From Thermodesulfovibrio sp. (lineage in GTDB: Bacteria > Nitrospirota > Thermodesulfovibrionia > Thermodesulfovibrionales > JdFR-85): a stretch of 15,528 nucleotides of DNA. How positions within the stretch are numbered: the stretch's first letter is position 1; the number at the start of each line of letters is the position of its first letter. Positions 1 through 8,630 of the stretch are shown piece by piece. The stretch is taken from positions 1 to 15,528 of the forward strand of contig JALUSH010000051.1 in assembly GCA_027016675.1 (NCBI GenBank), in the 5' to 3' direction. The notes beneath the pieces are model-generated. The model saw nothing but the letters and a program-made list of their open reading frames with translations. It did not search any database and was not told where the DNA came from. Both the position numbers and the translations under genes were made by a program.

Positions 1-278
1 GGGATGAGTTTGTGGAGGAGATTATTGGATTGATGAGGGATAAAAAGGAGTTGAAGGAGATTCCACGTAGGCAGAGACATTTAGGCAGGCCATTACTTGA
101 GGATTTGCTTGATCAAGAAACTTTAAGAGACAGGGCAAAACGAGGAAGAAAGATATATGAGGCGGTAATGAAGCATGGATACAGCCAAAAAGATGTAGCA
201 GAGTTTGTAGGGCTACACTATTCAAGGATAAGCAGGATAGTAAAAAAGGAAGGGGAATTGGCAAAAAGCAAGACCTGA
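1..278 (+). CDS. REP-associated tyrosine transposase (RAYT), C-terminal fragment
   Basis: The reading frame is open from the left edge (first full codon at 3), so the 5' part of the gene, including any HUH/Y1 catalytic core, lies outside the window. The visible 92 residues begin DEFVEEIIGLMRDKKE and contain an ARG/LYS-rich linker (RRQRHLGRPLLEDLL). They end in a helix-turn-helix (HGYSQKDVAEFVGLHYSRISRIVKK). This arrangement is characteristic of the C-terminal tail of Y1-type transposases of the IS200/IS605 superfamily that act on REP palindromes. Such proteins are single-copy or low-copy domesticated transposases that cut single-stranded hairpin DNA. A GTG at 12 is only an internal codon and should not be taken as the start. 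The family call rests on tail style and the HTH alone, because the catalytic HUH and Tyr motifs are not visible. An unrelated HTH protein is a less likely alternative. Confidence 0.72.
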   Translation, partial: DEFVEEIIGLMRDKKELKEIPRRQRHLGRPLLEDLLDQETLRDRAKRGRKIYEAVMKHGYSQKDVAEFVGLHYSRISRIVKKEGELAKSKT

Positions 279-297
279 CCCTCTACTCAATGAAATT

Positions 298-327
298 TTG
301 TCTTCTATGGTGTAAAATATATATAAA
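298..327 (+). promoter_or_regulatory. Possible sigma-70-type promoter for galT-glgA-kinase operon
   Basis: TTGTCT (298-303) and TATAAA (322-327) are separated by 18 bp in the 70-bp gap between the transposase and galT. Each box matches four or five of the six consensus bases. The predicted start would leave a very short leader ending in the ribosome site AGGAGGA at 338-344. The assignment is by eye; a second -10-like TAAAAT at 313-318 has no good -35 partner. Confidence 0.3.
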
Positions 328-348
328 AAATTTGAAGAGGAGGACTTC

Positions 349-1332
349 ATGCCCGAACTTAGAAAGGATCCCATTGTAGGGCGCTGGGTCATAATTTCGA
401 TTGAGAGAGGAAAAAGACCCTCAGATTTTGCCTCTCCTTCCCATAAGAGGAGGGTCGCGGGATTCTGTCCCTTCTGCCCTGGCAACGAGTACACAACACC
501 GGATGAGATCATGTCTTTCAGAAATGATTCTGGTAACTGGACCCTCAGAGTGGTTCCCAATAAATTTCCAGCGCTGCAGATTGACGGAAATCTGGAAAAG
601 CTTGGTGAGGGCATATATGATAAGATGTCAGGTGTAGGAGCCCATGAGGTCATAATTGAAACACCTGACCATTTCAGCTCACTCTCTACCATGCCAAGAA
701 AGGGTGTGGAAGATGTACTTTGGGCCTATTACAAACGAATAAGAGATTTAAAGAACGACAAAAGGCTCAAATATGTTCTTGTTTTCAAGAATGAAGGTGA
801 GGCTGCAGGAGCATCTCTTGAGCATACACATAGTCAGCTGATTGCTCTGCCTATAATACCAAAGCTTGTGAGAGAGGAACTGAACTCAGCAAGAAACTAC
901 TATGAAATGAAAGAACGGTGCATCTTTTGTGATGTTATTCAGCAGGAACTTGACGATGGCAGGCGTATTGTATGTCAGAATGAACTCTACCTTGCCATAG
1001 CACCTTATGCACCAAGGGCTCCCTTTGAGACATGGATACTTCCCAAAAGTCATGAATCACACTACCGACCGCCGGATAATAGTTTCGGATTACTTGCCGA
1101 GATACTCCAGAGAGTGCTTAAGCAGATTGACAAGCTCCTGGATATACCTCCGTACAATTTTATACTTCATACCTCGCCATTCTCTGATGAAAACAATGAG
1201 TACTACCATTGGCATATTGAGTTCGTACCAAAACTGACAAAAATAGCAGGGTTTGAATGGGGTTCTGGGTTCTATATAAATCCTACTCCACCAGAAGATG
1301 CTGCAAAATATATGAGAGAGGTAGAGATATGA
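349..1332 (+). CDS. galT: Galactose-1-phosphate uridylyltransferase (GalT family, HIT fold)
   Basis: This is a 327-residue nucleotidyltransferase of the GalT branch of the HIT superfamily. The family moves a UMP group between UDP-glucose and galactose-1-phosphate through a uridylyl-histidine intermediate in the cytoplasm. The N-terminal motif GRWVIIS-x-ERGKRPSDF is typical. By comparison with E. coli GalT, C40, C43, H108 and H159 would bind zinc, H161 in HTHSQ (159-163) would be the nucleophile and Q163 its partner. H274, H287 and H289 (HWH) correspond to the second metal site. The E. coli HPHGQ motif is HTHSQ here. There is also an extra CxxC at C191/C194. The ATG at 349 follows a strong AGGAGGA site. 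The stop overlaps the glgA start by 4 bp, and no galK or galE is nearby, so the true partner sugar may belong to glycogen metabolism (for example an ADP- or UDP-sugar). The family is certain; the substrate is inferred. Confidence 0.88.
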   Translation: MPELRKDPIVGRWVIISIERGKRPSDFASPSHKRRVAGFCPFCPGNEYTTPDEIMSFRNDSGNWTLRVVPNKFPALQIDGNLEKLGEGIYDKMSGVGAHEVIIETPDHFSSLSTMPRKGVEDVLWAYYKRIRDLKNDKRLKYVLVFKNEGEAAGASLEHTHSQLIALPIIPKLVREELNSARNYYEMKERCIFCDVIQQELDDGRRIVCQNELYLAIAPYAPRAPFETWILPKSHESHYRPPDNSFGLLAEILQRVLKQIDKLLDIPPYNFILHTSPFSDENNEYYHWHIEFVPKLTKIAGFEWGSGFYINPTPPEDAAKYMREVEI

Positions 1333-2786
1333 GGGTCCTCTTTGTCACGAGTGAGGCAGTTCCCTATTGTAAGACAGGTGGGCTTGCAGATGTTACAGGT
1401 GCACTCTTCAAAGAGATAAAAAAACTGGGTATCAATGTTCTTATGGTGCTTCCTTATTATAAAAGGCTAATCAGAGAGAAAGATATATATAATACAGGCA
1501 AAAGATTTGAAATAAGACAGAATTCCAGTACCTACACGTGCAACCTTTATTCAAACTATGAAAAAGACACTATATTTATTAATATACCATCGCTTTTTGA
1601 GAGAGACGGTATATATGGTGACAGCAGGGGTGATTATAAAGACAATGATATAAGGTTTTCTGTCTTCTCAAGGGCAACCCTTATGGCATCTAAAACTATG
1701 GGTTTTCAGCCCGATATTATTCATATGCATGACTGGCATACTGCACTAATTCCGCTTTATCTGAAGACAATACATCGAGAAGATGCCTTTTTCAGAAATA
1801 CTGCAACTGTTCTAACCATTCATAACCTTGGGTATCAGGGACTTTTTCCACCTGAGGCACTCAAAAACATAGGTGTAAGTCCTTCCTTCTTCAACCCAGA
1901 GGGAATAGAGTTCTATGGAAGGATAAACTTTCTTAAGGCAGGGATAGTCTTCTCTGATATAATAACTACGGTAAGTAATCGGTATGCAGAAGAGATAACC
2001 ACCAGTGAGTATGGATTTGGCCTTGATGGTATTCTCAGGAAGAGAAGAGATTCTCTTTATGGTGTAATAAATGGTATCGAGTATGAAAGATGGTCACCTG
2101 ATAGAGACCCTTATATCTATGCTCATTATGGTGCTAACAATTTAAGGGGGAAGGCACTGTGTAAACTGAATCTCCTCAGAAGTCTTAAGCTAAATCCGTA
2201 TAGAAAGAATACACCAGTACTTGCCTTTATTGGAAGACTTGCTTCACAGAAAGGCATAGAGATTATACTCAATAATATTGAGAAGATACTTAATCTTGGG
2301 ATTATATTAATTATACTGGGAAAAGGGGATAAACATTTTGAACAAATGTTAAAAGATAAAGAAACAATGTATCCTGAAAAGGTATTTGTTAATTTTGATT
2401 TTAACGAATTTCTTGCTCACAGGATTTATGCAGGGGCTGATATGATGCTTATGCCATCAAGATATGAGCCATGTGGCCTTGTGCAATTGATTTCTTTAAG
2501 ATATGGCACTGTTCCCGTAGCTCGATGCACAGGTGGACTGGCAGATACAATAGAGGATTATGATGCTATCAAAAAGACGGGAACAGGATTCCTTTTTGAT
2601 GACTACAATGAGTCAGCTTTTATTGAATGTATAAAAAGATCCATTACTGTGTTTACCATAAAGAATTACTGGCACAAAATCCTTCGTGACGGAATGTCAA
2701 GGGATTTTTCGTGGACAAAGTCAGCCAGAAGATATATCCAGATATACCAGGAGGCTGTCAAGAGGAAACATGAATATAAGAATTAA
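1329..2786 (+). CDS. glgA: Glycogen synthase (ADP/UDP-glucose, GT5 family)
   Basis: This 485-residue bacterial glycogen synthase would extend alpha-1,4-glucan chains from a nucleotide-glucose donor in the cytoplasm. The N-terminus MRVLFVTSEAVPYCKTGGLADV carries the KTGGL donor-binding motif at residues 15-19. The C-terminal Rossmann half holds FIGRLASQKG and PSRYEPCGL followed by RYGTVPVARCTGGLADTI, the conserved GT-B catalytic region containing the E-x7-E-type glutamate. The length matches the family (about 475-490 residues). An upstream in-frame ATG at 1257 would add 24 unrelated residues coded inside galT. The ATG at 1329 is chosen because the protein begins exactly at the conserved family start, sits in an ATGA overlap with the galT stop and follows the purine-rich AGAGAGGTAGAG. 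The gene continues into the kinase start with a 17-bp overlap. glgB, glgC and glgP are not in the window. Confidence 0.96.
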   Translation: MRVLFVTSEAVPYCKTGGLADVTGALFKEIKKLGINVLMVLPYYKRLIREKDIYNTGKRFEIRQNSSTYTCNLYSNYEKDTIFINIPSLFERDGIYGDSRGDYKDNDIRFSVFSRATLMASKTMGFQPDIIHMHDWHTALIPLYLKTIHREDAFFRNTATVLTIHNLGYQGLFPPEALKNIGVSPSFFNPEGIEFYGRINFLKAGIVFSDIITTVSNRYAEEITTSEYGFGLDGILRKRRDSLYGVINGIEYERWSPDRDPYIYAHYGANNLRGKALCKLNLLRSLKLNPYRKNTPVLAFIGRLASQKGIEIILNNIEKILNLGIILIILGKGDKHFEQMLKDKETMYPEKVFVNFDFNEFLAHRIYAGADMMLMPSRYEPCGLVQLISLRYGTVPVARCTGGLADTIEDYDAIKKTGTGFLFDDYNESAFIECIKRSITVFTIKNYWHKILRDGMSRDFSWTKSARRYIQIYQEAVKRKHEYKN

Positions 2787-5700
2787 GCTTTTTATTTTTA
2801 TATTATTCTTTGTTCTGATTGTATCCTTTTTTGGTGCAGGCAGTGTTTATGTAATGAACAGGATTACTGACAGCCTTGAACTCCTGAAATCTACCACAGA
2901 GGCTGATAAGGTACAAAAGGAATTAAAAAAGAGCATACTCCAGTATGCCAATAATATCAAAGACTGGGTTTTTACAGAAGACAGAAAATATCTTAGAGAT
3001 TATGACAAGTATCTTGCAGCAGTATACAAGGCATTTGGTAATCTAAGAGAATTTCCTATAGAAAAGGAAAGCCTTGAAGAGATTGGCAAAAAGTTCCAGG
3101 CATTAAAGTCAATAGCAGAGGATATCCTTTCTTATGAAAAACCCACAGGAAATGTTGATGTATTCTTCCTAATTAATGATTTTGATGATAAGGAAATGGA
3201 GGTTATAGCTGCAATTGAATCAATCGGTACTGAATCAGTTGGAAAATTAAATTCTGTTATAATAAGTGCTGAACACATAAAATCCACAATTACTGTTTAT
3301 GTATCTATTATTTTGGTGTTTACCATATTCTCTGTAATCTTTCTGGGGCTTGTCATAACCCAGTCAATTGACAAACCATTCAAGGAACTACTATCCATAA
3401 CTGAAAAAATATCAAGTGGAACACTGAAGGAGCTTTCATCTTTTGGAAGAACAGATGAGTTCGGTGTGCTTGCAGAACATTTTTTAAAGGTTCTGGAACG
3501 ACTAAGGGAGTCTGAGAATGAGTTAAAAAGGAGACTCAAGGAAAGAGAGATTCTCTACGAAATAACCAAGGTAGCAAGCTCCACTCTTCAAATGGAAAAT
3601 TCAATCTACATGATTGCCCAGAGCATCGGAGAGAAATTCGACATTGATCATATCGCTATATTTCTGCTTAATCCTGAGCGAAATAGATTTATTTTGAAAG
3701 CAACAAACAGAAATCATGATGTTTTTAACAGCAGTATCCCTGTAGAGCAAACTGATATCTGTACGAAATTGCTTGATAGTCCAGCAACTCTTCAGTTAAG
3801 GGATGAAGAAGCGGAAAATGCTTTATTTACAATAAAACCTGTCAGTACACTTGTTGTTGTGCCAATAATCAGAGACAATCTGTGCACCGGCCTCCTGGTT
3901 ATTGCAAATGAAAGAGAGAGGTATTTTGAGGAACATGAACTCCATCTATTCGATATAATCTCTCATACCATAAGCACAGTGATTGATAATATTGAACTTT
4001 ATAGCTCCACTATTAACCAGCTTCACAAGATCACCTTATTCTACAACCTTTCTAATACACTGACCACGGTACTTGACCTTCAGGCTCTGCTTGATAAGGT
4101 AGCAAGAGAAGTAACACATCTTATTAATGCCACGGGGTGTATTATAAGACTCAAAGAGGGAGAGGATCTTATTATCAGGGCCTACTATGGAATTTCTCCT
4201 GAAACAATCGAAGGCATGAAGTTGAGAGTGGGTGAAGGAATTGCAGGAAAGGTTGCAGAGTTTGGTAATCCCCTGCTTGTGGAGGATGTATCTGCTATGC
4301 CAATGGATACAAGGGTCCCCTTGCTTCATGCCAAATCTGTCATCTGTGTTCCCTTGAAACTGGGAGATACAATTATTGGGACACTTGGACTTTATGACAA
4401 AAAAACACCTGAAGGAGAAATAACAACATTCAATCATGATGACCTTCTGACAACAGAAGGTTTTGCCTCAATCATATCTCTTGCTATTGAAAAGGCACGG
4501 CTTTTTGAACTACAGGTAAAAAAGGAAAGGGAGGCCCTGGAGGCAAAGAAACGGCTGGACATCCTCTTTGAAAGTGTGCAGAGTGGTATTGTGACCCTCG
4601 ATAAGGAATACAGAATATTATCAGTAAACAGATATGTGGAAGATTTTCTTGGAATGAAGATGGAAGAGATAATCGGACAGAGTGCTGTAGAGTTGCTTCA
4701 CGAGAAGGGTGGCTTCTGTCCACACTGTGTAGCAAAATTAACATTTGAGACAGGAGATATAAACGTTATTACACAAAACAAGGGAGCCAACTATGCAGAA
4801 CTCAGTGCTTATCCAATAAAGGATGAAACCGGTGAAGTTACAGAGGCTGTTGTATTGATACAGGATATAACTGACAGGGTTTTATACCAGGAGGAGATAT
4901 TATCTCTGTACAAGGAGGTTGCCCAGACAAAAGACTACCTGGAAAGCATCATTGACAACTCAGCAGATGCGATTATAACAACTGATCTGGAGGGGATTGT
5001 AACATCATGGAATAAAGGTGCTGAAAGGATTTACGGGTTTACTGAAGAAGAGGCAAGGGGGAAATTTTTACCATTTGTGCCCGAGTTCCTTTATGAGACA
5101 GAGAGACAATACATTGAGAGGATAAAAAAGGGGGAAACCATAAAAGATATCGAGACGGTCAGAAAAACAAAGGATGGTAGAATTATCGAGGTAAGCCTTA
5201 CCCTTTCTCCAATCAAGGATGCAACAGGTGAAATCATAGGCATCAGTGGTATTTCAAGGGATATCTCAGAGAAGAAGAAGGTGGAGAAGGAGCTAATTAG
5301 AAGAAATCAGGAGCTTTCAAGACTCTTTTTCATAAGTTCTGCGATGCGGGGTACCCTTGAGCTCGAAAGACTTCTGAGGATGGTACTTACAGCAGTAACA
5401 ATGAGTGATGGGCTTGGTTTTAACAGGGCTATCCTTTTTCTGATAGATGAGAACAGGAACACTCTCAGAGGTGTAATGGGCGTAGGCCCTGCATCACCTG
5501 ATGAAGCATGGCAGGTATGGGAACAGCTATCCCTTGAAAGGAAAACACTTCCAGAAATCCTTAGTGAGATAGAGACGGGGCCTCTCAGGAAGGATTCCTT
5601 TCTTGACAGATTGAGTACAGGAATAGAGATTGATATAAATTCCCAGACCGCAATGTCCATTGCAGCGAGAGAGAGGAGAGGGGTTATAGTATCTGACGCG

Positions 5701-6963
5701 AAAACTGATCCACTATCTGATCCAATTATCATTCAACAGCTTGGTTCTGATGCATACGCTGTAGTGCCTCTGATAGCAAGAGATAAGGTTATCGGAGCTA
5801 TATGGGTTGACAATTATTTTAATAGAAAACCCATTACAGAAGAGGACATGCGATTTCTTTCCGGCTTTGCCGATCAGGTGGCCTCTGCAATTGAAAGCGC
5901 AAGGCTATTTGAGAAGGTGAAGTTAGCAGAGGCAGAGCTTGAGAATATTTTCCAGTCCATAACAGATCTGCTATATATTACAACGGAAGACTATACTATC
6001 AGAAATGTTAACAAGGCTGTAATGGATTTAATCGGCAAACCAAAAGAGGAGATTATCGGGAAAAAATGTTACGAAATATTTCATGGTATGGATCGGCCCT
6101 ATGAGAAATGTCCTCACCATAAGACAGTCCAGAACAAGAAGGCCTATATAGAGGAGTTTGAGGATCCACATAGGAAAGGAACATTTCTGACCTCTACTTC
6201 ACCTCTATTTGATACAGCAGGTAACTTTATGGGAACGGTTCATATAGTAAGGGATATAAGTGAATTGAAGAAACTGCGGGAAAGACTTGCCATGTCTGAA
6301 AGAATGGCAGCACTGGGTGAAGTGGCAGCCAAGGTGGCTCATGAAATAAGAAATCCACTCGTATCCATCGGAGGATTCTCAAGAAGACTTGAAAAGAAAT
6401 TAGATGGACAATACAAGGAATACGCCTCTATAATTACACGTGAAGTGAACAGATTAGAACATATATTAAAGGATATCCTGGGTTTTGTTAGAGAGGTTCG
6501 ACTGTCTAAAGAATTGTCTGATGTGAAGAGAATAATAGATGAGACACTGTCTCTTTTCACTAGAGAGGTAGACAAAAAAGGAATAGAGATTATTACAGAA
6601 TATAAAGAGCCTGTTTCTGTTGAGGTTGACCATAATAGAATAAAAGAGGCTCTGATTAATATTATTAATAATGCTGTTCAGGTCTTACCAGAGGGTGGCA
6701 GAATAATCATTAAGACATACAGACAGGGGAATGAGGGTATAATAGAGATTACCGACTCGGGACCTGGTATTAATGAAAAGGACCTTCCCTATATATTTGA
6801 TCCATTCTTTACCACCAAGATTGAAGGTACAGGCCTTGGGCTCGCTATAACCCACAGGATTATAGAAGAACATGGTGGCAGAATAGAGGTGAAAAGTACT
6901 CCTGGCGAAGGCACAACCTTCTATATTCATCTGCCACTGGCAGAGGGTGTTGGGTATGGTTAA
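2770..6963 (+). CDS. Giant membrane sensor histidine kinase (HAMP-GAF-GAF-PAS-PAS-GAF-PAS-HisKA-HATPase)
   Basis: This is a 1397-residue hybrid-free sensor kinase. From the sequence the order is: membrane helix 1 (about 7-28); an extracytoplasmic, mostly helical segment of about 145 residues; membrane helix 2 (about 173-197); HAMP (198-249); GAF1 (about 262-412); GAF2 (about 419-577, with GEGIAGKVAEFG); PAS1 (about 595-704); PAS2 (about 723-834); GAF3 (about 848-1051); PAS3 (about 1054-1167); HisKA with H1191 in HEIRNPL; and HATPase_c with N-box N1300/N1301, D1329-SGPGI, D1344-PFFTT and GTGLGL (1353-1358). All kinase boxes are intact, so it should be active. PAS1 carries C650-PH-C653, and PAS3 carries C1100 and C1114-PHH. 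The ATG at 2770 is chosen over the in-frame ATG at 2686 because it follows AAGAGGA (2760-2766) and immediately opens the first membrane helix; the region before it codes for GlgA. There is no receiver domain; the receiver gene follows 60 bp downstream. The ligand is unknown. Confidence 0.95.
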   Translation: MNIRIKLFIFILFFVLIVSFFGAGSVYVMNRITDSLELLKSTTEADKVQKELKKSILQYANNIKDWVFTEDRKYLRDYDKYLAAVYKAFGNLREFPIEKESLEEIGKKFQALKSIAEDILSYEKPTGNVDVFFLINDFDDKEMEVIAAIESIGTESVGKLNSVIISAEHIKSTITVYVSIILVFTIFSVIFLGLVITQSIDKPFKELLSITEKISSGTLKELSSFGRTDEFGVLAEHFLKVLERLRESENELKRRLKEREILYEITKVASSTLQMENSIYMIAQSIGEKFDIDHIAIFLLNPERNRFILKATNRNHDVFNSSIPVEQTDICTKLLDSPATLQLRDEEAENALFTIKPVSTLVVVPIIRDNLCTGLLVIANERERYFEEHELHLFDIISHTISTVIDNIELYSSTINQLHKITLFYNLSNTLTTVLDLQALLDKVAREVTHLINATGCIIRLKEGEDLIIRAYYGISPETIEGMKLRVGEGIAGKVAEFGNPLLVEDVSAMPMDTRVPLLHAKSVICVPLKLGDTIIGTLGLYDKKTPEGEITTFNHDDLLTTEGFASIISLAIEKARLFELQVKKEREALEAKKRLDILFESVQSGIVTLDKEYRILSVNRYVEDFLGMKMEEIIGQSAVELLHEKGGFCPHCVAKLTFETGDINVITQNKGANYAELSAYPIKDETGEVTEAVVLIQDITDRVLYQEEILSLYKEVAQTKDYLESIIDNSADAIITTDLEGIVTSWNKGAERIYGFTEEEARGKFLPFVPEFLYETERQYIERIKKGETIKDIETVRKTKDGRIIEVSLTLSPIKDATGEIIGISGISRDISEKKKVEKELIRRNQELSRLFFISSAMRGTLELERLLRMVLTAVTMSDGLGFNRAILFLIDENRNTLRGVMGVGPASPDEAWQVWEQLSLERKTLPEILSEIETGPLRKDSFLDRLSTGIEIDINSQTAMSIAARERRGVIVSDAKTDPLSDPIIIQQLGSDAYAVVPLIARDKVIGAIWVDNYFNRKPITEEDMRFLSGFADQVASAIESARLFEKVKLAEAELENIFQSITDLLYITTEDYTIRNVNKAVMDLIGKPKEEIIGKKCYEIFHGMDRPYEKCPHHKTVQNKKAYIEEFEDPHRKGTFLTSTSPLFDTAGNFMGTVHIVRDISELKKLRERLAMSERMAALGEVAAKVAHEIRNPLVSIGGFSRRLEKKLDGQYKEYASIITREVNRLEHILKDILGFVREVRLSKELSDVKRIIDETLSLFTREVDKKGIEIITEYKEPVSVEVDHNRIKEALINIINNAVQVLPEGGRIIIKTYRQGNEGIIEITDSGPGINEKDLPYIFDPFFTTKIEGTGLGLAITHRIIEEHGGRIEVKSTPGEGTTFYIHLPLAEGVGYG

Positions 6964-6997
6964 TATTTATTTTAGCTAATGTTTCAGAACTTTTGGT

Positions 6998-7003
6998 TAT
7001 AAT
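6998..7003 (+). promoter_or_regulatory. Consensus -10 box (TATAAT) before the receiver gene
   Basis: The 60-bp gap between the kinase and the receiver contains a perfect TATAAT. No convincing -35 hexamer lies 16-18 bp upstream (the bases there are gctaat/ctaatg), and the extended -10 TG is off by one position. It could give the receiver, and the rRNA methyltransferase after it, an additional transcript independent of the kinase. Confidence 0.4.
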
Positions 7004-7023
7004 TAAATATTAGGGGGTGTATT

Positions 7024-7371
7024 ATGAAGATTCTGGTTGTAGATGATGATCCTGCTATAAGGATGCTTTACAAGGAGGAACTGGAAGAAGAGGGTTACGA
7101 GGTTGTCGTTGCGTCTTCAGGCAAGGAGGCTCTTGAGTTGTTTGAAAAAGAGATGCCTGACCTTGTGACACTGGATATTCTTATGCCTGACATGGATGGT
7201 ATTCAGGTACTGCGTAAAATGAAGGAGATGCGCCCTCGATTACCTATCATAATGTCAACAGCCTATGATTATCGTGATGATTTTGCTGTTTGGGCATCAG
7301 AGGCCTATGTGGTAAAATCCTCTGATACTACAGAACTAAAGGAAACTATAAGGAGACTTCTGCAGAAGTAG
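7024..7371 (+). CDS. Stand-alone response regulator receiver (CheY/Spo0F-like)
   Basis: The 115 residues form a single receiver domain with no output domain. The acidic pocket is D7-D8-D9, the predicted phospho-acceptor is D51 in TLDILMPDMDG, the switch Thr is T79 and the conserved Lys is K98 (VVKSSD). All are present, so the domain should accept phosphate from the upstream histidine kinase. The sequence after T79 (AYDYRDDFAVWASEAYVVKSSDTTELKE) belongs to a small-receiver type in which the tryptophan and KSSD segments are preserved. A purine-rich GGGGGTG site (7013-7019) precedes the ATG. The next gene begins 2 bp after the stop. The output could be protein-protein contact or phosphorelay to a regulator elsewhere; the sequence does not say which. 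Confidence 0.93.
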   Translation: MKILVVDDDPAIRMLYKEELEEEGYEVVVASSGKEALELFEKEMPDLVTLDILMPDMDGIQVLRKMKEMRPRLPIIMSTAYDYRDDFAVWASEAYVVKSSDTTELKETIRRLLQK

Positions 7372-7373
7372 AT

Positions 7374-8606
7374 ATGACTATCGATACAGTAATTCCTTTA
7401 TATGGTGGATATACTCTGGGTAAGAATGATGGAGTTGTTTTTGTTAAGGGTGCGATTCCCGGGGAGACAGTAGTTGCTGAAGTTGTTGAGAAAAAGAAAG
7501 ACTACAGGGTAGCCCGTGTAAAGAATATAATAACTGTTTCGCCTGACAGAATAACTCCCCCCTGTCCTGTATTCGATATCTGTGGAGGATGTCATTATCA
7601 GTATATTTCATATGAAAGACAGGTTCGAATCAAGGAAGAGATTACTCTGGATTGTCTGAGAAGAATTGCAAAATCAGACATCAGCCTGGATGCTTCATTG
7701 ATTGATAACCCCTGGCATTACAGGAAACGGGTACAACTGAAGATTTCAAGGGATGGCAGGATTGGATTCTACAGACCCCTTTCCCATGATGTTGTGGAGT
7801 TTGAAGAATGTCTTATAGTTGACCCCAAGATTAATCAGGTTATTAAGAAGCTAAAAAGCGAAAAAAAACTGACAGGAATAAAGGAGATTCACCTTCAGAA
7901 GGGAGATACTATTGTTGCCAGGATTATTGCTGATGTTGTAAACGAAGAGGAAGTGATTGAACTCTTTAAAGGCTCCGATATCTCTGGTGCCATACTTAAT
8001 TCTAAAACACTGTATGGTGACACACATATCTACCTTCCTATGGATATAGGTGTTGATGATATAACAAGGTTGAGATATCTGTACAGGGTATCAGCAGGCA
8101 CCTTTTATCAGTCAAACTGGTCATTAAACCAGAAAATGATTGGCTTAATTTTAAGATATATAAAAAACATCAACCCTGCAAGGGTACTGGATCTATATGC
8201 TGGAGCAGGCAATCTCAGTATTCCTGCTTCAGCATTCTCCAGAGAGGTTATTGCTGTTGAAGAAAATCCTCAGGCTTGTAATGACGGCATAAACAATCTA
8301 TCCCTTAATAATATCGATAATATTAGATTTATCAATAAAAAAGCTGAAGGAATCAATGCGAACCTAAGGGCTGAAGTTATAATGCTCGATCCACCTCGAC
8401 AGGGGTTGTCCATGACTGTGAAGAAGAAGCTGATGAGTATGGCGCCGGAATGGATAATATATTTATCCTGTAATCCCACAACCTTCTGCCGGGACCTTAA
8501 GTTTCTGTCTGAAAGATATGAAGTGGAGTCTCTGCGAGTAATCGATATGTTTCCTCAGACATATCATATAGAACTGCTGGGGATACTCAAAATGAAAAAT
8601 AATTGA
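7374..8606 (+). CDS. rlmD: 23S rRNA (uracil-5-)-methyltransferase, RumA/RlmD/TrmA family
   Basis: This 410-residue SAM-dependent RNA m5U methyltransferase has an N-terminal TRAM-like OB domain (about 1-55). It then has an iron-sulfur cluster site C64, C70, C73 (CPVFDICGGC) with C146 as the likely fourth ligand. The catalytic domain contains FYQSNW (244-249), the SAM loop LDLYAGAGN (272-280), DPPRQG (339-344), the nucleophile C366 in LSCNPTTFCRD and the C-terminal E400 in the YHIEL region as the expected general base. All catalytic positions are present. The known family targets U1939 or U747 of 23S rRNA, or U54 of tRNA, and the paralogues cannot be separated by eye, so the gene symbol is the most general choice. 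The ATG at 7374 lies 2 bp after the receiver stop with only a weak site (GAAGTAG), which suggests translational coupling. Confidence 0.88.
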   Translation: MTIDTVIPLYGGYTLGKNDGVVFVKGAIPGETVVAEVVEKKKDYRVARVKNIITVSPDRITPPCPVFDICGGCHYQYISYERQVRIKEEITLDCLRRIAKSDISLDASLIDNPWHYRKRVQLKISRDGRIGFYRPLSHDVVEFEECLIVDPKINQVIKKLKSEKKLTGIKEIHLQKGDTIVARIIADVVNEEEVIELFKGSDISGAILNSKTLYGDTHIYLPMDIGVDDITRLRYLYRVSAGTFYQSNWSLNQKMIGLILRYIKNINPARVLDLYAGAGNLSIPASAFSREVIAVEENPQACNDGINNLSLNNIDNIRFINKKAEGINANLRAEVIMLDPPRQGLSMTVKKKLMSMAPEWIIYLSCNPTTFCRDLKFLSERYEVESLRVIDMFPQTYHIELLGILKMKNN

Positions 8607-8630
8607 ACAATGTAGTAAAATAGTTTAACC

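Noticed and set aside
274..282. CCTGACCCT shared with 15013-15021 as a REP-element footprint
   Set aside because: A single 9-bp match in a 15.5-kb window is within chance expectation and the contexts differ.
222..692. 156-codon minus-strand ORF
   Set aside because: It lies opposite the start of galT and shows no domain, ribosome site or signal; it is a shadow of the real gene.
1257..1328. Upstream in-frame start for glgA
   Set aside because: The added residues are out-of-frame galT coding sequence; the conserved GlgA N-terminus begins at 1329 with an ATGA overlap.
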